The notes under the pieces: generated by a model
Database searches by the model: none
Seen by the model: only the letters and a program-made list of their open reading frames with translations
What the model was told of the DNA's origin: nothing
Source of the DNA: JBMOMT01 sp049324835
GTDB taxonomy: Bacteria > Chloroflexota > Anaerolineae > CAYNKW01
Assembly (NCBI GenBank): GCA_049324835.1
Contig: JBMOMT010000074.1
Location: forward strand, 1 to 64,000
Direction: 5' to 3'
DNA: 64,000 bases
Shown here: positions 32,936-40,792 of the stretch, in pieces
Layout of the letters: every line of letters starts with the position of its first letter
Position numbering within the stretch: position 1 is the stretch's first letter
Made by a program: the position numbers and the translations under genes

Positions 32936-33236
32936 GATCGCCGCCAGCTTCTTTCCGCAAACCTCGCCGGCGCCAGGCGGCCTGGGCTGCAAAAGCAGCG
33001 GCCAGCGCCAGCCACAGCGCCCGCTCGGCCCAACTCCAGACGCTCAGCCCGATGCCCAGGCAGGTCAGGCTCAGCCCCAAGGCCAGGCCGGGGTGATGCC
33101 AGGTGCGCCGCAGGGCGTCTTGGGTTCCATCGTCGCGCCGCGCGGCCTGCCAGTCGATGTGGCCGAACAGGCCCACGATGATCGCCAGGCCAGCCACCCA
33201 CAGGCCGTTGGTACACACGCGCCACCAGTCTATCAC
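32916..33236 (-). CDS. Small three-helix membrane protein, unknown
   Basis: A 106-residue protein with three hydrophobic helices (about residues 8-25, 47-66, 69-85) and a charged tail (RRRGLRKEAGGDHAGPID). The GTG start overlaps the O-antigen ligase stop as GTGA and has a good GAGGAG site eight bases upstream, so it is a real coupled gene rather than an extension of anything. It in turn overlaps the start of the UPF0104 gene. No known family recognised. Its position between a ligase and a flippase-like protein suggests a role in polysaccharide assembly, but that is inference. Confidence 0.65.
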   Translation of the reverse strand: MIDWWRVCTNGLWVAGLAIIVGLFGHIDWQAARRDDGTQDALRRTWHHPGLALGLSLTCLGIGLSVWSWAERALWLALAAAFAAQAAWRRRGLRKEAGGDHAGPID

Positions 33237-34540
33237 GCCGGTTTCTCCTCGGATGCTTCCGACTCGTAACGCAGGGCGGCGGCGATCACCAGCGCCAGCA
33301 TGGCCCACCAGAGGAAACCATGTTTGGCCCCCAGCGCGATGGCGTCGGTCAGCCCCCACAGCCCGTTGACGATCAGACCCACCGTGCCGCCCAGGGCGGC
33401 CAGACGAGTCAGGGGGCAACGAGAACGGCGATAGGTGCGCCAGCCAGCCGCCAGTGTGCCTCCCAGCAAGGCCAGGTAGCAGATCAACCCCGGCAAACCC
33501 AGATCGAGCGCGGTTTGCAAGTAGGCGTTGTGGGCGTGGCCGATGTCTTTGCCGGCTGGAAACTGGAACAGGGGGTAGAGATACCACACCACCTGACGGA
33601 AGGCGTTCATGCCAACGCCGGTGAGTGGAAAGTCGGTGATGGCCCACAGCGCACGAGACCATAACTCGACGCGGGCCTCCCAGCTTGTCTCGCCGGAGGT
33701 GTTCATGAAACCCTGAGCCACCAACCAGTCGCCCAGGCCCACCGGCCCGACAGCCAAAACCAGGGTTGCGATCAGGACGATGCCGGCCAGCAGAAAGGGT
33801 CGCCAGCGTGGCAGGCGGATCGCGCCCAGGCCGGCCAGTCCCAAAGCCAGCGCCGCCCAGGCGACGCGCGACTGGGTGAGTAACACTACTGCCGCAGTGA
33901 AGGTGAGCAGCAGCGCCAGCCCCCAGATCAAGCCGCGACGTCGGGCCGGGGATGTGATACCCTGCCAGGCGAGTTCAGACAACAGGGCTGCCTGGAGCGG
34001 CAGGTACATGATCAGCGCGCCGGCAACGTGATTGGGGTTAAAGCCAGATTCGGCATCGGTGACGCCGCTGATCAACTGGGGCACGTGGGCGCTGAGCGCC
34101 TGGACGATGGGGAATTTGGCGGTCCAGTTGGTGCCGAGCAAACCCAGCAGGGCGGCGCCGAAACCCAACACCAGCGCCAGCAGGGTCGGCAGCAGCAGGG
34201 TGGGTTGACGTCTGGCCCAATTCACCAGGGCGTAAAAGAGGGCCATGCCATACAGCAGGCCGGCGATCTTGCGATAGCTGAGGACCAGGTCGGGTGTGAC
34301 CCACAGGCTCACCAGCGTTGCGCCAAGCAGGCCCAGGATCGGCCAATCCACCGGTGTGCGAGGAATATAGTGCCCCTGCGTGCGGCGGCGAGCCAGCCAG
34401 AGCAGGGGAAAGAGCAGCAGCACAGGCGCAAGCTCGATCTGGGGGAAAAGAAAAAGCGGGCTGGCCAACAACAGGATGATCCACTCGCCTGCAGAGAGGC
34501 AACGGCAAACCAGGTCTGGCAAATTATCACGGCTATTCAT
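33233..34540 (-). CDS. O-antigen ligase/polymerase (Wzy/WaaL family)
   Basis: A 435-residue membrane protein with about eleven helices and a large periplasmic loop before the last ones. Seen: the family region around ALWAITDFPLTGVGMNAFRQ, followed by the conserved GHAHNAYLQTALDLGLPG, which carries the His used by WaaL-type ligases. It should either polymerise or ligate lipid-linked glycans on the outer face of the membrane. ATG 34538-34540; the ribosome site is weak. It follows the CapD-like dehydratase by 40 bases. A second protein of the same family is at 48969-50345, so one may be the polymerase and the other the ligase. Confidence 0.88.
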   Translation of the reverse strand: MNSRDNLPDLVCRCLSAGEWIILLLASPLFLFPQIELAPVLLLFPLLWLARRRTQGHYIPRTPVDWPILGLLGATLVSLWVTPDLVLSYRKIAGLLYGMALFYALVNWARRQPTLLLPTLLALVLGFGAALLGLLGTNWTAKFPIVQALSAHVPQLISGVTDAESGFNPNHVAGALIMYLPLQAALLSELAWQGITSPARRRGLIWGLALLLTFTAAVVLLTQSRVAWAALALGLAGLGAIRLPRWRPFLLAGIVLIATLVLAVGPVGLGDWLVAQGFMNTSGETSWEARVELWSRALWAITDFPLTGVGMNAFRQVVWYLYPLFQFPAGKDIGHAHNAYLQTALDLGLPGLICYLALLGGTLAAGWRTYRRSRCPLTRLAALGGTVGLIVNGLWGLTDAIALGAKHGFLWWAMLALVIAAALRYESEASEEKPA

Positions 34541-34580
34541 CGAGTTGGGTTCGGTTCCATTCTCGAAACGGCTGGTGATC

Positions 34581-36533
34581 TCAGGGTGCAGCGGCTACCG
34601 ATACGGGCTGTCCTGCCTGCGGTGCCGGGGGCGACGCGGGCATCGGCGCCAGGTCTTCCGGTGCGATGGCACATTCAGGCACGATGGCTTTGACGGCGGC
34701 CCACAGATCGGCCGGCAAAGCGCCGTGCTGGGCCAGTTGGATGAGCCGTTCACAGGCGTGGCTCAGGGCCTGCCCCTCCATCGAAAGTTGTCCTTTGAAG
34801 ACGAACACCTTTTCGTGTTGGGTGGTTTCGTAATCTTCGCCTTCGAGAAAGAGCCTTTCGCTCAGCTTTTCGCCGGGACGCGCACCGGTGAACTTGATCG
34901 GGATATCTTTTTCCGGTCTCAAGCCAGAGAGGGTGATCAGGTCTCGCGCCAGATCCACAATTTTGATAGGCTCGCCCATGTCGAGCACAAACAGCTCGCC
35001 GCCCTGGCCCAGAGCAGCGGCCTGTAGTACCAGGTAAACCGCTTCCGGGATGGTCATAAAATACCTCTCCATCTCCGGGTGGGTCACTGTGACCGGGCCG
35101 CCGGCAGCGATCTGGCGTTTAAAGAGGGGCACCACGCTGCCACGACTGCCCAACACGTTGCCAAAACGCACGGCCACCAGGTTGCGCCCCGTTCGCCGGG
35201 CGGCATTCTGGACCATCAGCTCGGCGATGCGTTTGGTAGCGCCCATGATGTTGGCCGGGTTCACGGCTTTGTCTGACGAAATGAGCACGAAACGCTCCAC
35301 CCCTGCCTGCTCTGCCACTTCGAGCACGTTGCGTGTGCCCAGCACGTTGTTGGTCACAGCCTCTTCCAGGTTCAGCTCCATGAGTGGCACGTGCTTGTGC
35401 GCCGCGGCGTGAAAGACGACATCGGGCCGGTGGGTATCAAAAACGCGCCGCAGGCGTGTTTTGTCTCTGACGTCGGCGATGACCGGCGTTAGCTTGAGAT
35501 CTGGGAACTGTTGGCGTAATTCCTCGTGGATGAGATAGATGCTGTTTTCGCCGTGACCCAGCAGGACGATACGCTGAGGCCGCCGCCGGGCCACCTGGCG
35601 ACACAATTCCGAGCCAATGGAGCCGCCCGCGCCAGTGATCAGGATCACCTTACGCTGCAAGTAGGGGGCATCGTCGGCTTTGATGCGCACCGGATCGCGT
35701 CGCAGCAGGTCTTCGATCTGGACGTCGCGGATCTGGCCCACGGCCAGGGTGTCGTTCAACAGTTCGTGGATGCCGGGGATGGTCTTGAACGGCACGGGCA
35801 CCGATTCGCAGATCTCTTTGATCTGGCGGATGGCCTGTCCGGGGGCGGTGGGGATGGCGATCAGCACCTCGTCGACTTTGTGGTGCCGGACCAGCCTGGG
35901 GATCGATTCGCGTGTGCCGAGAACGGGCAGACCGCGGATGCGCATACCCACCTTGGCCTGGTTGTCGTCCACATAACCGATGGGTTCCAGGCCCACGCTG
36001 GGGTTACTCTTCATCTCTCGGGCGATGCGGGCGCCGGCATCGCCTGCGCCGGCGACCAGCACGCGTTGAGACCGGCGTTTCTGGCCGGCGCGTCCGTTAT
36101 CGCCGTTGAGGGCTCCCATCTCGCCGAGAAAACGCACCGAAAAGCGGATGCCGCCGATGAAAAACAGGCTCAACAACCAGTCGATGATCAGCGCCGAGCG
36201 AGGGAAGCGCTCGAACCAGTCCAACGGCAAAAAGAGGCCGAGTATCAGAACAGAGAGAATCGCCGAGGAGGTGACGTTGGCGCCGAGGATGCTGAGGGCT
36301 TCATTGATGCTGGCGTAGCGCCAGAATCGTCGATACAGGCCGAACAACAAAAAGATCGGCAGCTTGATGGTGATGGCCATGACCACAAAGGGCAGCCAGA
36401 TGGGTAGATACGCACCGAACAGGGGAGGATCCAGCCGGATGGCAAAGCCCAAGACGGCCGCCAGGGCAATGAGTAGCGCATCGATGAGGGCAAAATAGCG
36501 ATTTCGGATGACGAACGATTGACTGGATGCCAC
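34581..36533 (-). CDS. UDP-sugar 4,6-dehydratase of the CapD/PglF type
   Basis: A 650-residue membrane-bound enzyme that should convert UDP-GlcNAc to its 4-keto-6-deoxy form. Seen: four N-terminal membrane helices (residues ~15-130), a CoA-binding-like domain with GAGDAGARIAREM near 162, then an SDR domain with ITGAGGSIGSELCRQV near 300, the ISSDKAVNPANIMGATKR stretch holding the SDK variant of the catalytic triad near 417, and a C-terminal segment with GARPGEKLSERLF. GTG start at 36531-36533 after GGAAGGAG. The DegT aminotransferase and hexapeptide acyltransferase directly upstream in the transcript are the usual partners for making a di-N-acetylbacillosamine-like sugar. Confidence 0.92.
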   Translation of the reverse strand: MASSQSFVIRNRYFALIDALLIALAAVLGFAIRLDPPLFGAYLPIWLPFVVMAITIKLPIFLLFGLYRRFWRYASINEALSILGANVTSSAILSVLILGLFLPLDWFERFPRSALIIDWLLSLFFIGGIRFSVRFLGEMGALNGDNGRAGQKRRSQRVLVAGAGDAGARIAREMKSNPSVGLEPIGYVDDNQAKVGMRIRGLPVLGTRESIPRLVRHHKVDEVLIAIPTAPGQAIRQIKEICESVPVPFKTIPGIHELLNDTLAVGQIRDVQIEDLLRRDPVRIKADDAPYLQRKVILITGAGGSIGSELCRQVARRRPQRIVLLGHGENSIYLIHEELRQQFPDLKLTPVIADVRDKTRLRRVFDTHRPDVVFHAAAHKHVPLMELNLEEAVTNNVLGTRNVLEVAEQAGVERFVLISSDKAVNPANIMGATKRIAELMVQNAARRTGRNLVAVRFGNVLGSRGSVVPLFKRQIAAGGPVTVTHPEMERYFMTIPEAVYLVLQAAALGQGGELFVLDMGEPIKIVDLARDLITLSGLRPEKDIPIKFTGARPGEKLSERLFLEGEDYETTQHEKVFVFKGQLSMEGQALSHACERLIQLAQHGALPADLWAAVKAIVPECAIAPEDLAPMPASPPAPQAGQPVSVAAAP

Positions 36534-36558
36534 TAGCCTGTTTCTCCTTCCCGCGGCT

Positions 36559-37665
36559 TTACGACAGCATCTGGCGAAGGTTCTGGCAGATCAGGTCCAC
36601 CGTTGCTTCGTCGAGGTGATTGTGAAAGGGCAAAGCCAACGTACTGGCAGATACGGCCTCGGTGATGGGAAAATCTCCCGGCGAGTAGCCGAATTTGTCT
36701 ACGTAAAACGGCTGCAGATGGATGGGTGTGAAATATGGACGGCAGGCAATACCTTGTGTGTGCAAATGAGCCATGACGGCGTCACGGTCGATTTCCGGGG
36801 CCAGCCGGATCACGTACACGAACCAGCTCATTTTTGTGGTGGTGGCGGCGACATAGGGAACAGACACGCCCTCCACACCCCGCAGACGTTCGTTGTACAT
36901 GTGGGCCACACGCGCTCGCCTGTCCAATAACTCCTGGATGCGTTTCATCTGGGCCAGGCCGAGGGCGGCGCTGAGCTCGTTCAGCCGATAGTTATAACCC
37001 AGACGCACGTGGTTCAGCCAGGTGCCGCTCTCGTCGCGGCCCTGATTGCGCAGGCTGCGGAACAGCGTATTCCAGTCCTGGCGGTCGGTGACGATCACGC
37101 CCCCCTCGGCGGTGGTCATCTGTTTGTTGGGGTAAAAACCAAAGACGGCCACGTCGCCCAACGTACCCGCTTTACGATCCTGGTATTCGGCGCCGATGGC
37201 TTCACAGGCGTCTTCGATGATCGTCAGGCCATGCCGGCCGGCGATCTGCCGGATCGGGTCGTAATCGGCCGGTTGGCCAAAGACGTCCACCGTCAGGATG
37301 GCCCTGGTGCGCGGTGTGACGGCGGCTTCGATGCGGGCCGGGTCTATGTTGAGCGTTTGTGGATCGATGTCCACGAATACCGGTTGGGCCCGCTCGTACA
37401 GGATGCAGTTGGCCGAAGCCACAAAGCTGAACGGGGTGGTGATGACCTCGTCACCTTGCTCGATGCCGGCGGCGATGACGGCCAGGTGCAGGCCCGTGGT
37501 GCCGCTGCTCACACCCACCGCGTGGCGCGCGCCCAGGAAATCGGCCACGGCCCGTTCGAACTCGTCGATGCGCGGCCCCATGCTGAGTTGGGGGGTGCGC
37601 AGCACGGCGTTGACAGCGGCGATCTCGGCTTCGGTCAGATCAGGGGATGACATTGGGATGTGCAT
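36559..37665 (-). CDS. DegT/DnrJ/EryC1 aminotransferase (PglE-like)
   Basis: A 368-residue PLP enzyme that should aminate a keto-sugar nucleotide. Seen: SSGTTGLHLA near residue 54 (PLP phosphate binding), the aspartate segment IIEDACEAIGAEY, and FGFYPNKQMTTAEGG, whose Lys forms the Schiff base. Length fits the family. It lies three bases from the acyltransferase gene and 25 bases from the dehydratase gene, an arrangement expected for a 4-amino-4,6-dideoxy sugar pathway. A second DegT enzyme at 59252-60331 belongs to the uronic acid branch, so the two probably act on different sugars. Confidence 0.92.
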   Translation of the reverse strand: MHIPMSSPDLTEAEIAAVNAVLRTPQLSMGPRIDEFERAVADFLGARHAVGVSSGTTGLHLAVIAAGIEQGDEVITTPFSFVASANCILYERAQPVFVDIDPQTLNIDPARIEAAVTPRTRAILTVDVFGQPADYDPIRQIAGRHGLTIIEDACEAIGAEYQDRKAGTLGDVAVFGFYPNKQMTTAEGGVIVTDRQDWNTLFRSLRNQGRDESGTWLNHVRLGYNYRLNELSAALGLAQMKRIQELLDRRARVAHMYNERLRGVEGVSVPYVAATTTKMSWFVYVIRLAPEIDRDAVMAHLHTQGIACRPYFTPIHLQPFYVDKFGYSPGDFPITEAVSASTLALPFHNHLDEATVDLICQNLRQMLS

Positions 37666-37668
37666 CGG

Positions 37669-38187
37669 TCACACTCTGCCCCCTATTTTCGGTCTATAAC
37701 CAATCACTTGCACAGGAATTCCTACATTGATCGTCCATGGCTCTACATCCCGAAGGACGAGTCCGCCACTGCCTATGATCGCGCCCTCACCGATTGTGAC
37801 ATTGGGGTGAAGGATCGCATTTGTGCCAACAAACACGTCCTTTTCCAGAACAATCACTCCTCTGATGACGCATTGTTCGTCTTCCGGGATCAAAGGAGAA
37901 ATTCGTTTTCCATCGCCATAGTGGTGCGTCCCAGTAACGACCCTCACACCGGCGGCAAGGCCCACGTAATCTCCGGTGATCAATTCCCCGCCACCGATGA
38001 TGCTCACGAACGACGCAATGTGATTGTAACGACCTATTCTGACTCCTCGGCCCCCATTGATGAAAACGAAATCGTCAATTTGGGTTCCTTCGCCAATCTC
38101 CACCATCTCGGGGCGTACTATCTTGGCCATGTCGTATATCTTTACCCCAGCACCGACATGCTTCAAGCAAGAGACATCTGTCAACAT
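37669..38187 (-). CDS. Left-handed beta-helix (hexapeptide) acyltransferase
   Basis: A 172-residue O- or N-acetyltransferase built of hexapeptide repeats (for example VEIGEG, VRIGRY, VTIGEGAIIGSGG). A THHYGDG insertion carries the likely catalytic His. The preferred start is ATG 38187 after AAGGGG; the frame continues to 38325 but those residues resemble the end of the neighbouring gene's antisense rather than an enzyme. It is shorter than typical PglD because it lacks the N-terminal Rossmann-like domain. The gene is visibly more A+T-rich than the aminotransferase next to it. It is probably the acetylation step of the amino sugar made by the dehydratase/aminotransferase pair; WbbJ-like O-acetylation is the alternative. 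Confidence 0.8.
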   Translation of the reverse strand: MLTDVSCLKHVGAGVKIYDMAKIVRPEMVEIGEGTQIDDFVFINGGRGVRIGRYNHIASFVSIIGGGELITGDYVGLAAGVRVVTGTHHYGDGKRISPLIPEDEQCVIRGVIVLEKDVFVGTNAILHPNVTIGEGAIIGSGGLVLRDVEPWTINVGIPVQVIGYRPKIGGRV

Positions 38188-38200
38188 ATGGTTTTTCCCC

Positions 38201-38662
38201 TTACGTCTCTGGATCGTCCTCTCGAGGTTCAAGATGAACATTGCCCATGTATTCTTGCGCAACTGCATAGCCCGGCTGGTCGATTCCCTCGCGCTCCAGG
38301 TCTCTCCAAATTCGGGCATCTCCACCCAGGGAAATCAATTCCCTGAAGACGGTGTGCAGAAAACCGGAGCGATGGGAGATCATACGGGCCAGTTCATCCA
38401 CAGTGTAGGGAAAGACATCCACCGGCAACGAAACACCTGCAAAGGCATCGGCGTAGTCGGGGATGCGATCGAACCAGCGCCGCTGAGGATGCTCTCTCAG
38501 GACAATGAGCAGGTCCGCATCGCTGCTGGGCAAGGCTTCTCGACGCGCCAGCGAGCCGAACAGCCCCACGGCGAGCACCCGGCCATCGCGCGCCAGCAGT
38601 CTTTCGACACATTCGACCAGTTCGACGATGGCCTGGTCTCTATCGAGAAAGGCAATCCGCAC
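38201..38662 (-). CDS. MNT-type nucleotidyltransferase, putative antitoxin of a HEPN-MNT pair
   Basis: A 153-residue minimal nucleotidyltransferase. Seen: the GSx10DxD motif as GLFGSLARREALPSSDADLL near residue 28 and a further VDVFPYTVDEL acidic segment. In known pairs (MntA/HepT) this enzyme modifies and silences the HEPN toxin. GTG 38662 lies inside the 3' end of the HEPN gene (23-base overlap), so they are co-translated. Odd: the last ~30 residues (REGIDQPGYAVAQEYMGN) closely resemble the C-terminus of the sugar transferase upstream (REGINQPGQATMEEF), not a normal MNT tail, suggesting that the module was inserted into that gene's end. Confidence 0.82.
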   Translation of the reverse strand: MRIAFLDRDQAIVELVECVERLLARDGRVLAVGLFGSLARREALPSSDADLLIVLREHPQRRWFDRIPDYADAFAGVSLPVDVFPYTVDELARMISHRSGFLHTVFRELISLGGDARIWRDLEREGIDQPGYAVAQEYMGNVHLEPREDDPET

Positions 38663-39032
38663 AGAACCGCAGGATCGCCTCTGTACAGCCGATGGCCTGC
38701 CGGCTGTCGGTTGCGGTGTAATAGTCCGCTGGCTTGCCATAATCGAATCCATTCGGATAGCGGGTCGGAATGTAGAAGCGGTCCAGAATGCGGCCGCAAT
38801 CCACCAATTCGGGCGTGACGCCTGCCGCAGGCGGCAGTTCTTCCAGAAAACGTTTGACCGAATGCCCCCAGGCTTCACCGGCCATGTGTTGGTAAACGGC
38901 CTTCAAGGCTTTCTCGGCGGCTTGCTGGGCGCTGAAACAGGCCCACTCGTGGTATTCGTCGGCCAGATCGTGACGGGCGTGCTCCAGGTCACGCTGCGCC
39001 TGGTCGAACCAATCTTGTGCTCGACTGCCCAT
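38640..39032 (-). CDS. HEPN-domain protein, putative toxin
   Basis: A 130-residue helical protein of the HEPN superfamily. Seen: the N-terminal DWFDQAQRDLEHARHDL helix, FSAQQAAEKALKAVYQH (the family core), GHSVKRFLEEL, and a YIPTRYPNG segment. The Rx4-6H RNase motif of HepT-type toxins is not evident, so it may be of the PF05168 subtype with unclear activity. ATG directly follows the sugar transferase stop (TAAATG) with GGGGAGGA upstream. Paired with the overlapping MNT gene it makes a HEPN-MNT module, known as toxin-antitoxin systems and also as defence-like systems. Its place inside a polysaccharide operon is unusual. Confidence 0.85.
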   Translation of the reverse strand: MGSRAQDWFDQAQRDLEHARHDLADEYHEWACFSAQQAAEKALKAVYQHMAGEAWGHSVKRFLEELPPAAGVTPELVDCGRILDRFYIPTRYPNGFDYGKPADYYTATDSRQAIGCTEAILRFCADCLSR

Positions 39033-39635
39033 TTATCCTCCCCTGAACTCTTCCATCGTCGCCTGTCCCGGCTGGTTGATTCCCTCTCGCCTGACAGATT
39101 TCCAGAGGGTCAGTGCCAGGATCTTGACATCCAACCACAGCGACCAGTTATCCACGTACCACACGTCCAGGGCGAACTTGTGTTTCCAGGGGAGTGCATT
39201 ACGGCCATTGATCTGCGCCCAGCCGGTGATGCCGGGTTTCATCTCGTGGCGGCGCGCCTGCTCCGGCGTGTAACGCTCCAGGTATTGCACCAGCAGCGGG
39301 CGGGGGCCCACCAGGCTCATCTCGCCCCTGAGCACGTTGAACAGCTCCGGCAGCTCGTCCAGGCTATAGCTGCGCAGGAAACGGCCAAAAGCCGTGAGCC
39401 GTTGCGCATCGGGTAACAGCTTGCCGCCGGCGTCGCGCGCATCGGTCATGGTGCGGAATTTGTAGAGGGTGAATGGCCGGCCGTGTAAACCGGGACGCTG
39501 CTGGCAAAAGAGCACCGGCGCGCCCAGTTTGATCCGCACCAGCAGGGCGAGCAGCGCCAACAGGGGCGTGAGTACAATGAGTGACAGGACAGTGAGAGCC
39601 AGGTCGAACAGGCGTTTAAGGCTGGTCGAGTACAA
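39033..39635 (-). CDS. Initiating phosphoglycosyl transferase (PglC-like bacterial sugar transferase)
   Basis: A 200-residue monotopic membrane enzyme that transfers a sugar-1-phosphate to undecaprenyl phosphate, starting glycan synthesis. Seen: one N-terminal re-entrant helix (LALTVLSLIVLTPLLALLAL), the KFRTM motif near residue 60, SLDELPELFNVLRGEMSLVGPRP across 90-112, and KPGITGWAQINGR near 135. The short length fits PglC rather than WbaP. The start TTG 39635 lies inside the end of the TumE gene and has GAGGTGAT just upstream. The gene is thus locked between two toxin-antitoxin-like modules by overlapping or abutting frames on both sides. Confidence 0.93.
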   Translation of the reverse strand: MYSTSLKRLFDLALTVLSLIVLTPLLALLALLVRIKLGAPVLFCQQRPGLHGRPFTLYKFRTMTDARDAGGKLLPDAQRLTAFGRFLRSYSLDELPELFNVLRGEMSLVGPRPLLVQYLERYTPEQARRHEMKPGITGWAQINGRNALPWKHKFALDVWYVDNWSLWLDVKILALTLWKSVRREGINQPGQATMEEFRGG

Positions 39636-39963
39636 TGGTCATCACCTCTTCCAGGCAAGTCTCGCGCGACGGCTGCAGGTTATCTCTCTGCCCAACGTGT
39701 TTGTGATGGGGGAAATTTGTCAGCCGCGTATGGTGCGGCGCATTGTCCCACCCGATCTCGAGTTCGTTCGCCGATGTAAGCCAATAATAGCTGTAATGCT
39801 TGAGGGTTTGCCCTTCCCACTGTTCGGCGACCCGCAAGCTCGTCCCATCTTCCAGGTATAGAACGAGCCGCAAGGTCTCATCGTCGAGCTCCAAGGGAAC
39901 AATCCCGTGTAGCTTGTTGCCAAATGTCTCCTTGATCTCGAGTAACCTTTCAGCAGCCTGCAT
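39616..39963 (-). CDS. tumE: TumE-type toxin (DUF6516)
   Basis: A 115-residue protein. Seen: an N-terminal VPLELDDETLRLVLYLEDGTSLRVAE beta-rich half (split by turns), HYSYYWL, and the strongly conserved WDNAPHH and FPHHKHVG motifs of the TumE/DUF6516 family. These His-rich motifs are likely its active site; family members are toxins of the TumE-TumA system. ATG 39961-39963 lies 12 bases after the TumA stop, the usual antitoxin-first order. The last seven codons overlap the sugar transferase start, so toxin translation and sugar transferase translation are probably linked. Confidence 0.82.
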   Translation of the reverse strand: MQAAERLLEIKETFGNKLHGIVPLELDDETLRLVLYLEDGTSLRVAEQWEGQTLKHYSYYWLTSANELEIGWDNAPHHTRLTNFPHHKHVGQRDNLQPSRETCLEEVMTIVLDQP

Positions 39964-39975
39964 GGGACAGTTTCC

Positions 39976-40299
39976 CTAAAAAAGGCCCTGCTGCACGATT
40001 TCTTCTAAAGCGGCGATGTCTGGCCTGATTTTGTCGGCCACATCGGCCCAATGATGCCACATCAGGTAATCCTCGTGCATAGTATAGTCAGCGTCATCAG
40101 GCAGACCTTTGACATCCAATTGAGCCAGGGGGACGCCGTACTGCTCCTGAAATTGCTGCAGCTTGTTCTCGGCGAGAAAGAGGCGCTTTTTTAAAAAAGA
40201 CAACCTGAGCGCTGCTCCCAGGCTGATGATGGTCTTTCGCTCCTCACCCGACAGCGACGAAAAAGTGGACTCTATCCGCGTTTTGTTGCTAGTATCCAT
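39976..40299 (-). CDS. tumA: TumA-type antitoxin
   Basis: A 107-residue, charged, largely helical protein: SGEERKTIISLGAALRLSFLKKRLFLAENKLQQF (with turns) forms a likely coiled coil, followed by an acidic MHEDYLMWHHWADV segment. Identified mainly by its position immediately before tumE and its size. ATG 40299 has GGAGG nine bases upstream; the frame reaches 40374, but that part precedes the transcription start. A strong promoter (TTGACC-17-TATAAT) lies 47 bases upstream, so TumA-TumE-sugar transferase-HEPN-MNT can be one transcript. Confidence 0.7.
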   Translation of the reverse strand: MDTSNKTRIESTFSSLSGEERKTIISLGAALRLSFLKKRLFLAENKLQQFQEQYGVPLAQLDVKGLPDDADYTMHEDYLMWHHWADVADKIRPDIAALEEIVQQGLF

Positions 40300-40345
40300 A
40301 CCTCCACCTCCTGGCTGAGAACCATCCACAGGCCAGAATGACCGT

Positions 40346-40374
40346 ATTATACAGTGCGGTGGATAATCGGTCAA
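40346..40374 (-). promoter_or_regulatory. Promoter of the TA/sugar transferase operon
   Basis: Minus strand: TTGACC at 40369-40374, 17-base spacer, TATAAT at 40346-40351. Partly symmetrical bases (CCGATTATC ... TATAATACGG) cover both boxes and could be the antitoxin operator. Confidence 0.75.
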
Positions 40375-40415
40375 AAGATGTCGAGCAAAAAAATGGGATG
40401 TTATGTGCCCTACAC

Positions 40416-40546
40416 CTCACCATTCGCGTAATCGCGGATGACTTTCTCGAATTAAGCCCACATTTGGGGGGGTATTGCCGCAAATCCGTCCTATATGCCG
40501 GTTGAATAATTCGAAATAGTGCGTTTGTATTACGTGAATGGTGAGT
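40416..40546. mobile_element. Inverted-repeat element, family C, with 5-base target duplication
   Basis: Terminal repeats CTCACCATTCGCGTAAT (40416-40432) and ATTACGTGAATGGTGAG (40529-40545), one mismatch, bounded by TACAC on both sides (40411-40415 and 40547-40551). It is non-coding and 131 bases long. It inserted exactly at the stop codon of a glycosyltransferase remnant. Confidence 0.75.
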
Positions 40547-40790
40547 TACACTTGATCGACAACATCTCGCAGCGCAGTTTCCAGTTGAACCGCCAGTATG
40601 TCGGGGCGCGTCGCGCGTAAAACGTGTATAGGCCAACTCGCGTGCCGCAGCGGAAGTCTGTTGCAGCCGGTCTGTACTTTGCGCGAAAGCGGCCAACAGG
40701 CGTGCGGCTTGCTCAATGTCATCTGGCGGAAGCACGATTCCCGCGCCAGTTTCCCGCAGCAAACCGGCCGGTTGATCACCCGGATGATGA
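40546..40790 (-). pseudogene. C-terminal remnant of a GT4 glycosyltransferase
   Basis: About 80 codons in the minus strand read like the last helix region of a family-4 glycosyltransferase: GDQPAGLLRETGAGIVLPPD, DIEQAARLLAAFAQ, ARELAYTRFTRD, then after a frameshift near 40605, DILAVQLETALRDVVDQV and a stop. The N-terminal catalytic half is missing, so it is not functional. It lies in the same frame directly after the stop of the intact glycosyltransferase at 40793, suggesting that the intact gene replaced the front of an older one by recombination. A small inverted-repeat element has inserted at its stop codon. Confidence 0.75.
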
Positions 40791-40792
40791 GT

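Noticed and set aside
32937..33662. Long extension of the small membrane protein frame upstream of 33236
   Set aside because: The upstream part is the +1 shadow of the O-antigen ligase; the GTG with GAGGAG at 33236 is the real start.
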